In this document: in pieces, positions 54,647-64,000 of the stretch
Position numbering within the stretch: position 1 is the stretch's first letter
How the letters are laid out: each line of letters opens with the position of its first letter
NCBI GenBank assembly: GCA_021792755.1
Contig: JAJYUA010000002.1
Span: 1-64,000 of the forward strand
Length of the DNA: 64,000 nucleotides
DNA from: Pseudomonadota bacterium
Lineage (GTDB): Bacteria > Pseudomonadota > Gammaproteobacteria > Steroidobacterales > Steroidobacteraceae
Direction: 5' to 3'
Notes under the pieces: generated by a model
Told to the model about the DNA's origin: nothing
Databases searched by the model: none
The model's input: the letters and a program-made list of their open reading frames with translations, nothing else
Program-made: the position numbers and the translations under genes

Positions 54647-54671
54647 AGGCGCGCAAAAGTCGCGCCTTCTT
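54647..54671 (+). terminator. Putative intrinsic terminator after ald
   Basis: AGGCGCG (54647-54653) pairs with CGCGCCT (54661-54667) around the loop CAAAAGT, followed by TCTT. The T tract is short, so termination strength is uncertain. Confidence 0.5.
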
Positions 54672-54847
54672 GGGCGAGGGCGGCGCGAGGCGCGGCACCG
54701 GTACGCCTCGCGCCTGGACTGAGGACGGTTAACTGCGTGTAACTCCTGGCGCAGCCGCCGCTCCTGCCGGTAGGCTACGCAGCGTCTCGCGCGGGCGACC
54801 CGGATCGAGTCATCCCGCGGGGCGCCTGCACACTACAAGGAGCCCCC

Positions 54848-55432
54848 ATGCGACCAAGAAAGCTCGTTCTGCTGCTTGCCCTGCTGGGGCTCTGCGGCAC
54901 AGCCCTTGCGAGGCCCGTCACCTACGTGTGCGATCCGGCGCATACGCATCCCAGCTTCGCGGCGGATCACTTCGGCGGGCTGTCCGTCTGGCGTGGCCTG
55001 TTCACCAGGACGCGGTGCACCATCGTCATGAACCGCCAGGCCCGCACGGGCACCGTGCATGTGACCGTCGAGACCGCCTCGGATGATTTCGGCAACAGAC
55101 AGCTCGACAAGGACGCACGGACCACCCCGACATTGCTCGATACGGCCAAGTACCCGACCGCCACCTACATCGGTCGCTTGGCGGACTTCGTGCACGGCTC
55201 GCCCACCCGGGTGATCGGCAGGTTCACCCTGCATGGGGTGACGCGGCCGCTCACGCTCACGATCCGCCATTTCGAGTGCAAGGAAATCCCGATGTTCCAT
55301 CAGTACCGCTGCGGAGCGGATGCCGTCTCGGAGTTCGATCGGGCCAAGTACGGCATGACCTTCGGCAAGGCGTTCGGGTTCCAGATGTGGGTGCGCCTGA
55401 AGATCCAGGTCGAGGCCGTGAGACGGAAGTGA
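54848..55432 (+). CDS. YceI-family periplasmic protein
   Basis: 194 residues. A signal peptide (KLVLLLALLGLCGTALARP) precedes the YceI lipocalin-like barrel: TYVCDPAHTHPSFAADHFGG, ASDDFGNRQLDKDARTTPTL, KYPTATYIGRLADF, GRFTLHGVTRPLTLTIRHFE. YceI proteins bind isoprenoid or other amphiphilic ligands such as ubiquinone; the precise role is not known. AAGGAG precedes ATG 54848. Confidence 0.9.
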   Translation: MRPRKLVLLLALLGLCGTALARPVTYVCDPAHTHPSFAADHFGGLSVWRGLFTRTRCTIVMNRQARTGTVHVTVETASDDFGNRQLDKDARTTPTLLDTAKYPTATYIGRLADFVHGSPTRVIGRFTLHGVTRPLTLTIRHFECKEIPMFHQYRCGADAVSEFDRAKYGMTFGKAFGFQMWVRLKIQVEAVRRK

Positions 55433-55527
55433 ACGTGAGAGCCTGATCACATAGCCCGAAAATCTGACCCTCGGCGGCGCTTCGGACGGCCGGCGGGCGG
55501 TGTATTGTGTAGACTGCGTCCACCGTC

Positions 55528-56355
55528 GTGAAGAGTATGCGCATGTCTCACATCGCCGACGCCGACTTGCTCGAAGGCCTGCTGGGGGTGGCCCACGCGG
55601 CCGGCCGGGCGGCGCACGCGGTCTATGAGAGCGGGTTCGCGGTCGAGCACAAGGCGGACCAGTCTCCGGTCACCGAGGCCGACCGTGCCTCGGAGGCCAT
55701 CATCCTCGAGCACCTCGCACGCCTCGCGCCCGACATCCCGGTGGTGGCCGAGGAGTCGGTCGCGGCCGGGCACATCCCGCAAGTCGGCGAGGCGTTCTTT
55801 CTGGTCGATCCGCTGGACGGCACCAAGGAGTTCATTCACCGGCGCGGGGAGTTCACCGTCAATGTCGCGTTGATCCGGCACCGGCGGCCCGTGCTCGGTG
55901 TGGTCTACGCGCCGGTCGGCGGAATGCTCTATGCGGGCGATGTCGTCACGGGGCAGGCCTTGCGCTGTCGCCATCTCACCGGTGAGGCAACAGCCGGGTC
56001 GCGCGAGAGCCTGCACGTGCGGGCGGTCCCCGCGGAGGGAGTGACCGCCGTGGTGTCGCGCTCGCACTCCACCCCGGAGACGGAAACCTATCTGCGCCAC
56101 TACACCGTGCGCCACCGCGCCTCCGTCGGCTCTTCGCTGAAGTTCTGCCTGGTGGCCGCGGGCGAGGCCGATCTGTATCCGAGGCTCGGCCCGACCATGG
56201 AGTGGGATACCGCCGCCGGGCACGCGGTGCTCGCGGCGGCGGGCGGGCGGGTGCTCGCCCCGGGCGGGGGGGCGCTGTTGTACGGCAAGCCGCAGTTCCG
56301 CAACCCTTTCTTCATCGCCGCCGGGCCGCTCGAGCTCGCCCCGTTGCCGGTCTGA
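55528..56355 (+). CDS. cysQ: 3'(2'),5'-bisphosphate nucleotidase CysQ
   Basis: 275 residues from GTG 55528; ATG 55537 or 55543 are equally possible. Inositol monophosphatase fold with metal sites: ADQSPVTEADRASEAI, PVVAEES, FLVDPLDGTKEFIHRRGEFT, and ATMEWDTAAGHAVLAAAGG-like GPTMEWDTAAGHAVL. It hydrolyses PAP to AMP, removing a by-product of sulfate assimilation. It sits directly before cysD and cysNC, completing the sulfate activation set. Confidence 0.92.
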   Translation: MKSMRMSHIADADLLEGLLGVAHAAGRAAHAVYESGFAVEHKADQSPVTEADRASEAIILEHLARLAPDIPVVAEESVAAGHIPQVGEAFFLVDPLDGTKEFIHRRGEFTVNVALIRHRRPVLGVVYAPVGGMLYAGDVVTGQALRCRHLTGEATAGSRESLHVRAVPAEGVTAVVSRSHSTPETETYLRHYTVRHRASVGSSLKFCLVAAGEADLYPRLGPTMEWDTAAGHAVLAAAGGRVLAPGGGALLYGKPQFRNPFFIAAGPLELAPLPV

Positions 56356-56361
56356 TCGCTC

Positions 56362-57288
56362 ATGAGCACCGATACCCTGTCCCGGGCGCGGCTCTCGCAG
56401 CACCTGAAGCGCCTCGAGGCCGAGTCGATCGGCATCCTGCGCGAGGTGGCCGCCGAGTTCCGCAATCCGGTGATGCTGTACTCGATCGGCAAGGACTCCG
56501 GGGTCCTGCTGCATCTGGCGTTGAAGGCGTTCTATCCCTCCAAGCCGCCGTTTCCGCTGCTGCATATCGACACGGGCTGGAAGTTCCGCGACATGATCCG
56601 CCACCGCGATGAGATCGTGAAGCGTTACGGGGTGAAGCTGCTCGTGCACACCAATCCGGAGGGGCTCGCGCGCGGCATCAATCCGATCACCTCCGGCTCC
56701 CGGCTCCACACCCAGGTGATGAAGACCGAGGCGCTGAAGCAGGCGCTCGACAAATGGGGCTTCGATGCCGCCTTCGGCGGCGCGCGGCGCGACGAGGAGA
56801 AGAGCCGAGCGAAGGAGCGCATCTTCTCCTTCCGCTCCGCAGGACACGTCTGGGACCCGCGCAACCAGCGCCCGGAGCTCTGGAACCTCTACAACACCAG
56901 GATCAGCCAGGGCGAGACGATCCGGGTGTTTCCGCTCTCGAACTGGACGGAGCTCGACATCTGGCAGTACACGCGCGCCGAGGACATCCCGGTGGTGCCG
57001 CTGTACTTCGCCGCTCCGCGGCCCGTGATCGAGCGCGATGGCCAGCTCATCATGCGCGACGACGAGCGCATGCCCTTGCGGCCGGGCGAGCTCGAGCGCG
57101 TGCGCATGGTGCGGTTCCGCTCCCTCGGCTGCTATCCGCTCTCGGCCGCGATCGAGAGCACCGCCGCCACGCTCGATGCGATCATCGCCGAGATGCTCGC
57201 GACGCGCACCTCGGAGCGCTCGGGGCGGCTCATCGACACCGACGAGGCGGCCTCGATGGAGAAGAAGAAGCGTGACGGGTATTTCTGA
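56362..57288 (+). CDS. cysD: Sulfate adenylyltransferase subunit 2 CysD
   Basis: 308 residues. PP-loop ATPase: [80 protein letters not shown], and [17 protein letters not shown]. With CysN it makes adenosine 5'-phosphosulfate from ATP and sulfate. It lies six bases after cysQ and twelve before cysNC. Confidence 0.96.
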   Translation: MSTDTLSRARLSQHLKRLEAESIGILREVAAEFRNPVMLYSIGKDSGVLLHLALKAFYPSKPPFPLLHIDTGWKFRDMIRHRDEIVKRYGVKLLVHTNPEGLARGINPITSGSRLHTQVMKTEALKQALDKWGFDAAFGGARRDEEKSRAKERIFSFRSAGHVWDPRNQRPELWNLYNTRISQGETIRVFPLSNWTELDIWQYTRAEDIPVVPLYFAAPRPVIERDGQLIMRDDERMPLRPGELERVRMVRFRSLGCYPLSAAIESTAATLDAIIAEMLATRTSERSGRLIDTDEAASMEKKKRDGYF

Positions 57289-57300
57289 GGAGCCGCTGCC

Positions 57301-59196
57301 ATGACCTCAGGCGCGCATCCGGAAGTGACTGTGGGCGCGGGCGGCGCGGGCGGGCCGCAGAAGGAGCTGCTGCGCTTTCTCACCTGCGGCTCGGTGGACG
57401 ACGGCAAGTCGACGCTCATCGGCCGGCTGCTCTACGACACCCGCCTCATCCTCGAGGATCAGCTGGCCGCGCTCGAGCGCGACAGCCGCCGGCACGGTAC
57501 CACGGGCGAGGAGCTCGATCTTGCGCTGCTCGTCGATGGCCTTCAGGCCGAGCGCGAGCAGGGCATCACCATCGATGTGGCGTACCGGTTCTTCTCCACG
57601 CCGCGCCGCGCCTTCATCGTGGCGGACACCCCGGGGCACGAGCAGTACACACGCAACATGGCCACCGGCGCCTCCAACTCGCAGGCCGCCGTGATCCTGA
57701 TCGATGCGCGCAAAGGCGTGCTCACCCAGACGCGCCGGCACAGCTACATCTGCTCACTGCTCGGCATCAAGCACGTGGTGCTCGCGGTGAACAAGATCGA
57801 CCTCGTGGACTACTCCGGCGAGCGCTTCCACCACATCGTGGGCGATTACCTGGGGTTCGCCCAGGCGCTGCAGTTCAGCTCGATCACCCCCATACCGCTG
57901 TCGGCGCGCTACGGCGACAACGTCATCCACCGCTCCGAGCAGATGCGCTGGTACGAGGGGCCGACGCTGATCGAGCACCTGGAGGCGCTCGATGTGACCG
58001 AGGGGCTGGACGAGAAGCCGTTTCGCTTCCCGGTGCAGTGGGTGAATCGCCCCAATCTCGACTTCCGCGGCTTCTCCGGCACGGTTGCCTCGGGTGTGGT
58101 GCGTGCGGGCGATCGCGTAGTGGTGGCGGCCTCGGGCCGCGAGAGCACCGTGGCGCGAATCGTCACGGCGGACGGGGATCTGGCCGAGGCGCGCGCGGGC
58201 GATGCGGTCACGCTCACTCTGACCGATGAGGTGGACGTCGCCCGGGGCGATGTCCTCGCCCTCTCGCACGAGCGCCCCGAGGTGGTCGATCAGTTCGCCG
58301 CGCAGGTGCTGTGGATGATCGAGGAGCCGATGCTGCCCGGGCGCTCCTACCTCATGCGCATCGGCACCCGGTTCGTGCCGGCGCGGATCACCAGCCTCAA
58401 GCACAAGACCGACGTCAACACCCTCGAGCACATCGCCGCCAAGACGCTCGCGATCAACGAGATCGGCTTCTGCAATCTCGGCACGGCGAGCCCGGTGGCC
58501 TTCGATCCCTACGGCGAGAACCCGCGCACCGGCGCCTTCGTGCTCATCGACCGCTTCACCCATCAGACCGCCGGCGCGGGCATGATCAGCTTCGGGCTGC
58601 GCCGCGCGACCAACATCCACCGCCAGGCGCTGCTCGTCGACAAGGCGGCGCGCACGCGCCTGAACGGGCACCGGCCCGCGATCCTGTGGTTCACCGGCCT
58701 CTCCGGCTCGGGCAAGAGCACCATCGCCAACATCGTCGAGCGCGAGCTGCACGTGCTCGGCGCGCACACTTACATGCTGGACGGGGACAATGTGCGGCAC
58801 GGACTGAACCGCGATCTCGGCTTCACCGATGCCGACCGGGTGGAGAACGTCCGCCGCGTGGGCGAGGTCGCCAGGCTGTTTGTCGATGCCGGGGCGATCG
58901 TGCTGTGCTCGTTCATCTCTCCGTTCCGCGCCGAGCGGCGCATGGTGCGCGAGCTGGTGGAGGCGGGGGAGTTCATCGAGATCTTCGTCGATACCCCGAT
59001 CGAGGAGTGCAAGCGGCGAGATCCCAAGGGCCTGTATGCCCGGGCTCTGGCGGGCAAGATCAAGCACTTCACCGGCATCGATTCGCCTTACGAGATCCCG
59101 GAGAGCGCCGAGATCGTGCTGGAAACGGGCGGCGGTCCGGAGCCGGCCGCGCGCCGCGTGCTCGATGCGCTGCGGGAGCGGCACATCATCGGCTGA
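57301..59196 (+). CDS. cysNC: Sulfate adenylyltransferase subunit 1 / APS kinase fusion CysNC
   Basis: 631 residues. The N-terminal GTPase CysN (about 20-440) has the P-loop [20 protein letters not shown], switch [20 protein letters not shown] and VNKIDLVD. The C-terminal APS kinase CysC (about 455-631) has the P-loop [40 protein letters not shown] and [17 protein letters not shown]. It provides GTP-driven APS synthesis and then PAPS formation in one polypeptide. The fusion is common in proteobacteria (NodQ type). Confidence 0.96.
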   Translation: MTSGAHPEVTVGAGGAGGPQKELLRFLTCGSVDDGKSTLIGRLLYDTRLILEDQLAALERDSRRHGTTGEELDLALLVDGLQAEREQGITIDVAYRFFSTPRRAFIVADTPGHEQYTRNMATGASNSQAAVILIDARKGVLTQTRRHSYICSLLGIKHVVLAVNKIDLVDYSGERFHHIVGDYLGFAQALQFSSITPIPLSARYGDNVIHRSEQMRWYEGPTLIEHLEALDVTEGLDEKPFRFPVQWVNRPNLDFRGFSGTVASGVVRAGDRVVVAASGRESTVARIVTADGDLAEARAGDAVTLTLTDEVDVARGDVLALSHERPEVVDQFAAQVLWMIEEPMLPGRSYLMRIGTRFVPARITSLKHKTDVNTLEHIAAKTLAINEIGFCNLGTASPVAFDPYGENPRTGAFVLIDRFTHQTAGAGMISFGLRRATNIHRQALLVDKAARTRLNGHRPAILWFTGLSGSGKSTIANIVERELHVLGAHTYMLDGDNVRHGLNRDLGFTDADRVENVRRVGEVARLFVDAGAIVLCSFISPFRAERRMVRELVEAGEFIEIFVDTPIEECKRRDPKGLYARALAGKIKHFTGIDSPYEIPESAEIVLETGGGPEPAARRVLDALRERHIIG

Positions 59197-59351
59197 AGAT
59201 CGGCGCGGGAGGCGGTGTCTGTGAGATCGACCCGAGGAGCGCCGAAGTGGCGCCGGAAAACGCTGTGAGAACGGTGGCCGCGAAGATACGATAGAAGGGG
59301 TGGTGGGAACGGGTACGCTACCCTCACCCGATTGCCCCACCGATAGGCGCC

Positions 59352-61418
59352 ATGGCAACAAACTACCGCCTCGAGGCCGATGTGGCCGTGCTGGAGATCG
59401 ACAATCCGCCGGTCAACGCGCTCAGTCTTCTGGTTCGCGAGGGCCTGGTGCAAGGGATCCGCAGGGCCGCTGCGGACGGAGCGGTCAAGGGCATCGTCAT
59501 AGGCGCCCGAGGCAGCTTTCCGGCCGGCGCCGACATCAACGAGATCGCCAACGGGCTGGCGTTCGCGCCGCCGATCCTGCTCGATGTGCAGGCCGAGATG
59601 GAATCGACCGCCAAGCCCATTGTTGCGGCCATCTGCGGCACCGCCCTCGGCGGCGGGTTCGAGCTGGCTCTCACCTGCCACGCACGCGTGGCCTCGCCCG
59701 ATGCGAGGATGGGGCTGCCGGAGGTGAAGCTCGGGTTGATCCCGGGGGCGGGCGGCACGCAGCGCTTCACGCGCCTGGCGGGCCCGGAGGCGGCGCTGGA
59801 AGCGATCACCTCGGGGATGAACCTGCCGGCGGCCCGTGCGTTGGATCTGGGGTTGATCGATGCGATCGCCGCCGATCCGCTCGCCGAGGCGGCGGCGCTG
59901 GCGCGTTCGCTCGCGAACTCGGGCGGGCCGCTGCGCCTCGCGAGCGAGCGCACCGACAGGATCATGGGGGTGGATCCGGGGCTGATTGCGGCCTGGCGGC
60001 AGAAGCTCGCGAAGCGATACCGCGGTCAGCTCGCGCCCCTTCGCGCCTGCGATGCCATCGAGGCGGCCTGCACCAGGGAGCGTGCCGAGGCGTTCAAGCT
60101 CGAGCGGCAGTACTATCTGGAGTGCCGGGAAAGCCCGCAGCGCAGGGCACTGATGCACGTCTTTCACGCCGAGCGGGAGGCGAGAAAGATCCCCGGCGTG
60201 GGAGCGGATCTCGCCCCGCAGCCGATCCGGCGTGCCGCGGTGATCGGCTCAGGCACGATGGGCGGGGGCATCGCCATGTGCTTCGCGGACGCCGGCATTC
60301 CCGTGACGCTGTTGGACGTATCACGGGAGGCGCTCGCGCACGGCCTCGGGGCGATCCGCGAGCGTTACGCCGCCTCCGTGGCGCGCGGCCGCCTCGCCAA
60401 GGAGAAGGTCGAGTGGGCGCTGTCGCTCATCGGCACGACCACCGAGTACGAGGCGTTGGCGAATGTCGACATCGCGATCGAGGCGGTGTTCGAGGATCCT
60501 GCGCTCAAGCGCGAGATCTTCACGAAGCTCGACCGCCATGCGCCCGCGCACGCCATCCTGGCCACCAACACCTCCTCGCTCGACATCGATACGATCGCCG
60601 CGGCGACCTCGCGCCCGCAGCAGGTGGTCGGGACGCACTTTTTCAGTCCCGCCCATGTCATGAGGCTCCTGGAGAACGTCCGCGGCGCGCAAACTTCCCC
60701 GCAGACCCTCGCCACGGTGATGGCCCTCGCCCGCACGCTCGGCAAGATCCCGGTGCTCGCGGGCAACTGCGACGGGTTCATCGGCAACCGCATGCTGCAG
60801 TACTACGGCGCGGAGGCCGAGCGGCTGCTCGAGGAGGGCGCCACCCCGGAGCAGATCGACCGGGTGATCGAGGCGTTTGGCTTTGCGATGGGGCCGCTCG
60901 CCATGCGCGACCTCGCCGGCAACGACGTCGGCTGGGCCATCCGGCGCAACCGCAGGCTTGCGCCGGACGAGCGCTGGTCGCCCATCCTGCAGAGGATGGC
61001 CGAGCAGGGCCGGCTGGGCCAGAAAAGCGGCCGAGGCTTCTACCGGTATGAGGGTCGCGAGCGTCGCGCCGATCCAGAGGCGCTGGCCCTCATCGAGGCA
61101 GTCTCGCGCGAGCTCGGGATCGAGCGGCGGCAGATCGCCGATGAGGAGATCCTGGCACGGCTCCTGCACCCCCTGGTCAATGAGGGGGCGAAGATCCTGG
61201 AGGAAGGGATTGCTCTGCGCGCCGGCGACATCGACATCGTCTATATCAACGGCTACGGCTTTCCCGCCTACAAGGGCGGACCGATGTTCTGGGCGCAGCA
61301 GGAGGGGCTCGGCAAGATTATCGAGACCATGGAAAAGCTGGCGCCGAGCCACGGGCGTCGCTGGCTGCCGGCGCAGCGGCTGAGACAGGCGGCGGAGAAG
61401 GGCGGCTGGACGTCGTGA
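59352..61418 (+). CDS. Multifunctional enoyl-CoA hydratase / 3-hydroxyacyl-CoA dehydrogenase (FadB/FadJ type)
   Basis: 688 residues. Crotonase domain first (about 1-190: GARGSFPAGADINEIANGLA, FELALTCHARVASPDARMGL, GLIPGAGGTQRFTRLAGPEA), then the 3-hydroxyacyl-CoA dehydrogenase NAD domain (about 295-475: RRAAVIGSGTMGGGIAMCFA, TNTSSLDIDTIAAATSRPQQ, GTHFFSPAHVMRLLENVRG) and two C-terminal helical domains. It does the second and third steps of beta-oxidation. No thiolase gene is adjacent; one is at 38.2 kb. It precedes the PsrA-like regulator and FadE. Confidence 0.93.
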   Translation: MATNYRLEADVAVLEIDNPPVNALSLLVREGLVQGIRRAAADGAVKGIVIGARGSFPAGADINEIANGLAFAPPILLDVQAEMESTAKPIVAAICGTALGGGFELALTCHARVASPDARMGLPEVKLGLIPGAGGTQRFTRLAGPEAALEAITSGMNLPAARALDLGLIDAIAADPLAEAAALARSLANSGGPLRLASERTDRIMGVDPGLIAAWRQKLAKRYRGQLAPLRACDAIEAACTRERAEAFKLERQYYLECRESPQRRALMHVFHAEREARKIPGVGADLAPQPIRRAAVIGSGTMGGGIAMCFADAGIPVTLLDVSREALAHGLGAIRERYAASVARGRLAKEKVEWALSLIGTTTEYEALANVDIAIEAVFEDPALKREIFTKLDRHAPAHAILATNTSSLDIDTIAAATSRPQQVVGTHFFSPAHVMRLLENVRGAQTSPQTLATVMALARTLGKIPVLAGNCDGFIGNRMLQYYGAEAERLLEEGATPEQIDRVIEAFGFAMGPLAMRDLAGNDVGWAIRRNRRLAPDERWSPILQRMAEQGRLGQKSGRGFYRYEGRERRADPEALALIEAVSRELGIERRQIADEEILARLLHPLVNEGAKILEEGIALRAGDIDIVYINGYGFPAYKGGPMFWAQQEGLGKIIETMEKLAPSHGRRWLPAQRLRQAAEKGGWTS

Positions 61419-61502
61419 GATGAGAGCGAGACGGGGGGTATCCGGTCCCGGTCCGGGCTCGGAAGAGAGCACTTGACTGGGGAATAAAATGAACGTATGT
61501 TT

Positions 61503-61516
61503 CAAACAGCTGTTTA
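61503..61516. promoter_or_regulatory. PsrA-type operator next to the TetR start codon
   Basis: CAAACAGCTGTTTA lies 5 bases before the TetR ATG and contains the perfect palindrome AAACAGCTGTTT. It fits the published PsrA consensus of Pseudomonas, (G/C)AAAC-N2-4-GTTT(G/C), except for the last base. It would let the repressor block its own gene and possibly fadE. Confidence 0.6.
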
Positions 61517-61520
61517 AGCC

Positions 61521-62228
61521 ATGAATCAGGCGAAACCATCCATCCCCATCGGGCAGGACGGTCCTGCCGAGCCGAAGTACTCGGAAACCGCCGTCCGTAT
61601 CCTGGATGCGGCCGAAGGGCTGTTCGTGGAGCTCGGCATGGCGGCGACGTCCTTGCGGCTGATCACGCAACAGGCAGGGGTCAACCTGGCGGCGGTGAAC
61701 TATCACTTCCGCTCGAAGGACGCCCTGTTCGAGGCGGTGTTCTTGCGCCGCTTCGGTCCCTGGGCCAGGGCGTGTCTCGAGGAGCTTGATGCCCTGGAGA
61801 GGCGCGTGGCGGGGCAGCCGCAGGCGCTGACCGCCGAGGTGGTGATGAGTTATGTCCGGCCCGCGGTTGCGTTGTCGAAAGACCCGGCTCGCGGGGGCGC
61901 GATGTTCGTGCGGCTGTTCTCGCGCGTGCTGGTGGAAAACCACCGGCAGCTGCGCGAGACGATGTCGCGGCAGTACGGCGATCTCGTGACCCGCTATGCG
62001 CGGGCGCTGGGACGGGCCCTGCCGGGCCTGTCGGAGGAGGAGGTGGAGTGGCGCATGCACCTCGGGTTCAGCGTCATGTTCCACGCCTTCGCCGGCAACG
62101 ACATCCTCAAGGTGTTTGGCCGCTCCGCGGTCTCGGCGCGCGACCCGGACTTGATCGTCAAGCACATGGTGCCCTTCGTGGTCGCCGGCTTGACCTCGCC
62201 CTCCGCGGGCCGCCCGCCGGGACCGTGA
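61521..62228 (+). CDS. TetR-family repressor, PsrA-like
   Basis: 235 residues. The N-terminal HTH (VRILDAAEGLFVELGMAATS, LRLITQQAGVNLAAVNYHFR, SKDALFEAVFLRRFGPW) is very close to PsrA of Pseudomonas, a fatty-acid responsive repressor of beta-oxidation genes that lets go of DNA on binding long-chain acyl groups. The C-terminal part (TetR_C) is all-helical. It is flanked by a FadB-type gene and fadE and has a PsrA-like box before its start codon. A ribosome site is not obvious, and the operator overlaps where one would be. Confidence 0.87.
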   Translation: MNQAKPSIPIGQDGPAEPKYSETAVRILDAAEGLFVELGMAATSLRLITQQAGVNLAAVNYHFRSKDALFEAVFLRRFGPWARACLEELDALERRVAGQPQALTAEVVMSYVRPAVALSKDPARGGAMFVRLFSRVLVENHRQLRETMSRQYGDLVTRYARALGRALPGLSEEEVEWRMHLGFSVMFHAFAGNDILKVFGRSAVSARDPDLIVKHMVPFVVAGLTSPSAGRPPGP

Positions 62229-62300
62229 CTGCGGGCCGACGGTGTCCCCGGATGGCCGACCTGACCGGCATGATGTGTTTGATCGGGGAGATGCCCTTCG

Positions 62301-64000
62301 ATGCTGTCCGCCGCCTTGGGCTTGGTGCTGTTTGGGACTCTGGCCTACTTCCGGGCCGGCATTCTTTATTGGACCCTGGGGCTTGCCGCCTGGCTCGCCG
62401 AGCTCGCTTTCGGGGCGGGCCGCGCCCTCCCCCCGGCCGCGTGGGGCGTGTTCGCCGGCCTTGCCCTGGTCCTCAACGTCCCGCCGCTGCGGCGGTGGCT
62501 GATCGCGCCGCTGCTTGCGCTGTACGCGCGCCTGAAGCCGCCGATGTCACGGACCGAGAAGGAAGCCATCGAGGCCGGCACCGTCTGGTGGGACGGGGAG
62601 CTGTTCTCGGGCAGGCCCGATTGGCGCCGGCTCCTCGCCTTCCCTGAGCCGACGCTTTCGGCCGAGGAGCAGGCCTTTCTCGAGGGTCCGGTCGAGGCGC
62701 TCTGCGCGATGCTCGATGACTGGAAGATCACCCAGGAGCTGAAGGATCTGCCGCCGGAGGCGTGGCGCTTTCTGCGGGCAAACGGCTTCCTCGGCATGAT
62801 CATCGAGAGGAAATACGGCGGACTGGAATTCTCCAACTACGCCCATGCCAAAGTGGTCACCAAGATCGCCACGCGCTCGGGCTCCGCCGCGGTGACCGTG
62901 ATGGTGCCGAACTCGCTCGGCCCCGGGGAGCTGTTGCAGCGCTACGGGACCGAGGCGCAAAAGGACTATTACCTGCCGCGGCTCGCCCGAGGTATCGAGA
63001 TCCCGTGCTTTGCGCTCACGAGTCCCTCTGCCGGCTCGGATGCCGGCTCGATCCCTGACTACGGCCATGTCTGCCGCGGCTCCTACACCGATCCACGCAC
63101 CGGGGAGCGCCACGAGAACGTGCTCGGTATGCGCCTCAGCTGGGAGAAGCGCTGGATCACCCTCGCTCCGGTGGCGACGCTCCTCGGCCTGGCGTTCAAG
63201 CTGTATGACCCCGAGCGGCTGCTCGGAGGGGAGCAGGACATCGGCATCACCTGCGCGCTGGTGCCCGCCGAGCACGAGGGCGTGCGAATTGGGCGCCGGC
63301 ACTGGCCGGGGGGCGCGGCATTCATGAACGGTCCGACCTGGGGTCGGGAGGTGTTCGTTCCCATCGATTGGATCATCGGCGGGCCGCGCTATGCCGGCCA
63401 GGGCTGGCGCATGCTGGTCGAATGCCTGTCGGTGGGACGGTGCATCTCGCTGCCGGCGATGGCGGTGGCCTCGGGCAAGGTGGCGAGCTTCGCCACGGGC
63501 GCCTACGCGCGGGTGCGCGATCAGTTCGGCATGCCGATCGGCCGATTCGAGGGCGTCGATGAGGCGCTCGCGCGCATCGGCGGCTACACCTACCAGATGC
63601 AGGCCGCGCAGGACCTCGCCCTCACCGGACTCGATCTGGGGGAAAAGCCCGCGGTGCTGTCGGCGATCCTCAAGTATCACAACACCGAGCGCATGCGCAA
63701 GGTGCTGAACGATGCCATGGACATACACGGCGGGCGCACGGTCGTGCTCGGACCGCGCAACTACCTGGCGGGGGCCTATCAGACGATTCCGGTGGCGATC
63801 ACCGTGGAAGGCGCCAACATTCTCACCCGCTCCATGATCATCTTCGGCCAGGGCGCGATCCGCTGTCATCCCTTCGTGCTGCGCGAGATGCGCGCTGCCG
63901 AGGCCGGCGACCTGAAGGAGTTCGACCGGGCGTTCACGGCGCACATCGGGTTCGTGGTCTGCAATGTCGTGCGCTCGCTGTGGATGGGGCTCACCGGCGC
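62301..64000 (+). CDS. fadE: Acyl-CoA dehydrogenase FadE (3' end outside window)
   Basis: 566 full codons are present with no stop before the edge. ATG 62301 follows GGGGAG. Two N-terminal transmembrane helices (residues 5-30 and 45-62) are as in FadE (about 800 residues). The acyl-CoA dehydrogenase core follows: [100 protein letters not shown]. It oxidises fatty acyl-CoA to the enoyl-CoA. Regulation by the PsrA-like repressor immediately upstream is expected. Confidence 0.94.
   Translation, partial: MLSAALGLVLFGTLAYFRAGILYWTLGLAAWLAELAFGAGRALPPAAWGVFAGLALVLNVPPLRRWLIAPLLALYARLKPPMSRTEKEAIEAGTVWWDGELFSGRPDWRRLLAFPEPTLSAEEQAFLEGPVEALCAMLDDWKITQELKDLPPEAWRFLRANGFLGMIIERKYGGLEFSNYAHAKVVTKIATRSGSAAVTVMVPNSLGPGELLQRYGTEAQKDYYLPRLARGIEIPCFALTSPSAGSDAGSIPDYGHVCRGSYTDPRTGERHENVLGMRLSWEKRWITLAPVATLLGLAFKLYDPERLLGGEQDIGITCALVPAEHEGVRIGRRHWPGGAAFMNGPTWGREVFVPIDWIIGGPRYAGQGWRMLVECLSVGRCISLPAMAVASGKVASFATGAYARVRDQFGMPIGRFEGVDEALARIGGYTYQMQAAQDLALTGLDLGEKPAVLSAILKYHNTERMRKVLNDAMDIHGGRTVVLGPRNYLAGAYQTIPVAITVEGANILTRSMIIFGQGAIRCHPFVLREMRAAEAGDLKEFDRAFTAHIGFVVCNVVRSLWMGLTG

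Noticed and set aside
60321-62165. 614-codon minus-strand frame opposite the FadB-type and PsrA-like genes
   Set aside because: Antisense shadow; spans two genes and the operator region with no independent support.
1-64000. Second copy of the tRNA-Lys 3' end as the right boundary of an integrated element
   Set aside because: Not found in the window, so no island right border is claimed.

Overview
The window is high-GC DNA, apparently chromosomal, from an aerobic Gram-negative bacterium. A gammaproteobacterium is most likely: it has a TonB-dependent receptor, a complete lipid A L-Ara4N (arn) cluster, a PsrA-like TetR repressor next to FadE, fused CysN-CysC, and HipAB. The exact lineage cannot be read from the sequence. 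What stands out is coenzyme F420 metabolism of the kind best known from Actinobacteria and archaea, lying beside a secreted glycoside/ester degradation locus.

Region 1 (1-7.9 kb) is a decayed mobile region, visibly less GC-rich than the rest. It starts with the 3' part of a tRNA-Lys(UUU) gene, the probable integration site of the adjacent tyrosine recombinase, which now carries an in-frame stop. Then come an IS3-family element with a frameshifted orfB, a RelE-type toxin remnant cut by the IS end, a PadR regulator with an NAD(P)-binding reductase, a HipBA toxin-antitoxin pair whose antitoxin ends in an Asp/Gly triplet-repeat tail, a helix-turn-helix remnant, and a broken IS1380-family transposase.

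Region 2 (8-16 kb) is the F420 module: an LLM flavin/F420 oxidoreductase, cofC, a fused cofG-cofH (fbiC), an EthD-like protein, an F420-dependent glucose-6-phosphate dehydrogenase (fgd) with the known active-site and phosphate-binding residues, and a 6-phosphogluconate dehydrogenase (gnd). Together they could make F420 and reduce it through an F420-linked oxidative pentose phosphate route, supplying LLM-type reductases. The remaining F420 genes, cofE and cofD, lie about 23 kb away (35.3-37.0 kb).

Region 3 (16-34.4 kb) encodes mostly exported functions: a DUF3237 protein, an HSL-type esterase, a GH9-like hydrolase lacking the usual catalytic base, a type B carboxylesterase, a TonB receptor, a GH39-like hydrolase, a LysR regulator and a GH106-like alpha-L-rhamnosidase. 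A 35-bp element occurs three times, each copy oriented towards one gene: LLM (8.07 kb), DUF3237 (16.7 kb) and the TonB receptor (24.5 kb). It suggests a shared regulon joining uptake, extracellular processing and F420 chemistry.

Region 4 (37-64 kb) looks like core genome: a fumarylacetoacetate hydrolase-family enzyme, a thiolase, an AcuI/YhdH reductase, DUF1496, MurJ, an outer-membrane barrel, an internally deleted Lhr helicase, the arn cluster (ArnA split into two genes), a quinone reductase, Lrp/alanine dehydrogenase, YceI, CysQ-CysD-CysNC, a FadB-type multifunctional enzyme, a PsrA-like repressor with its operator, and a FadE that runs off the right edge.
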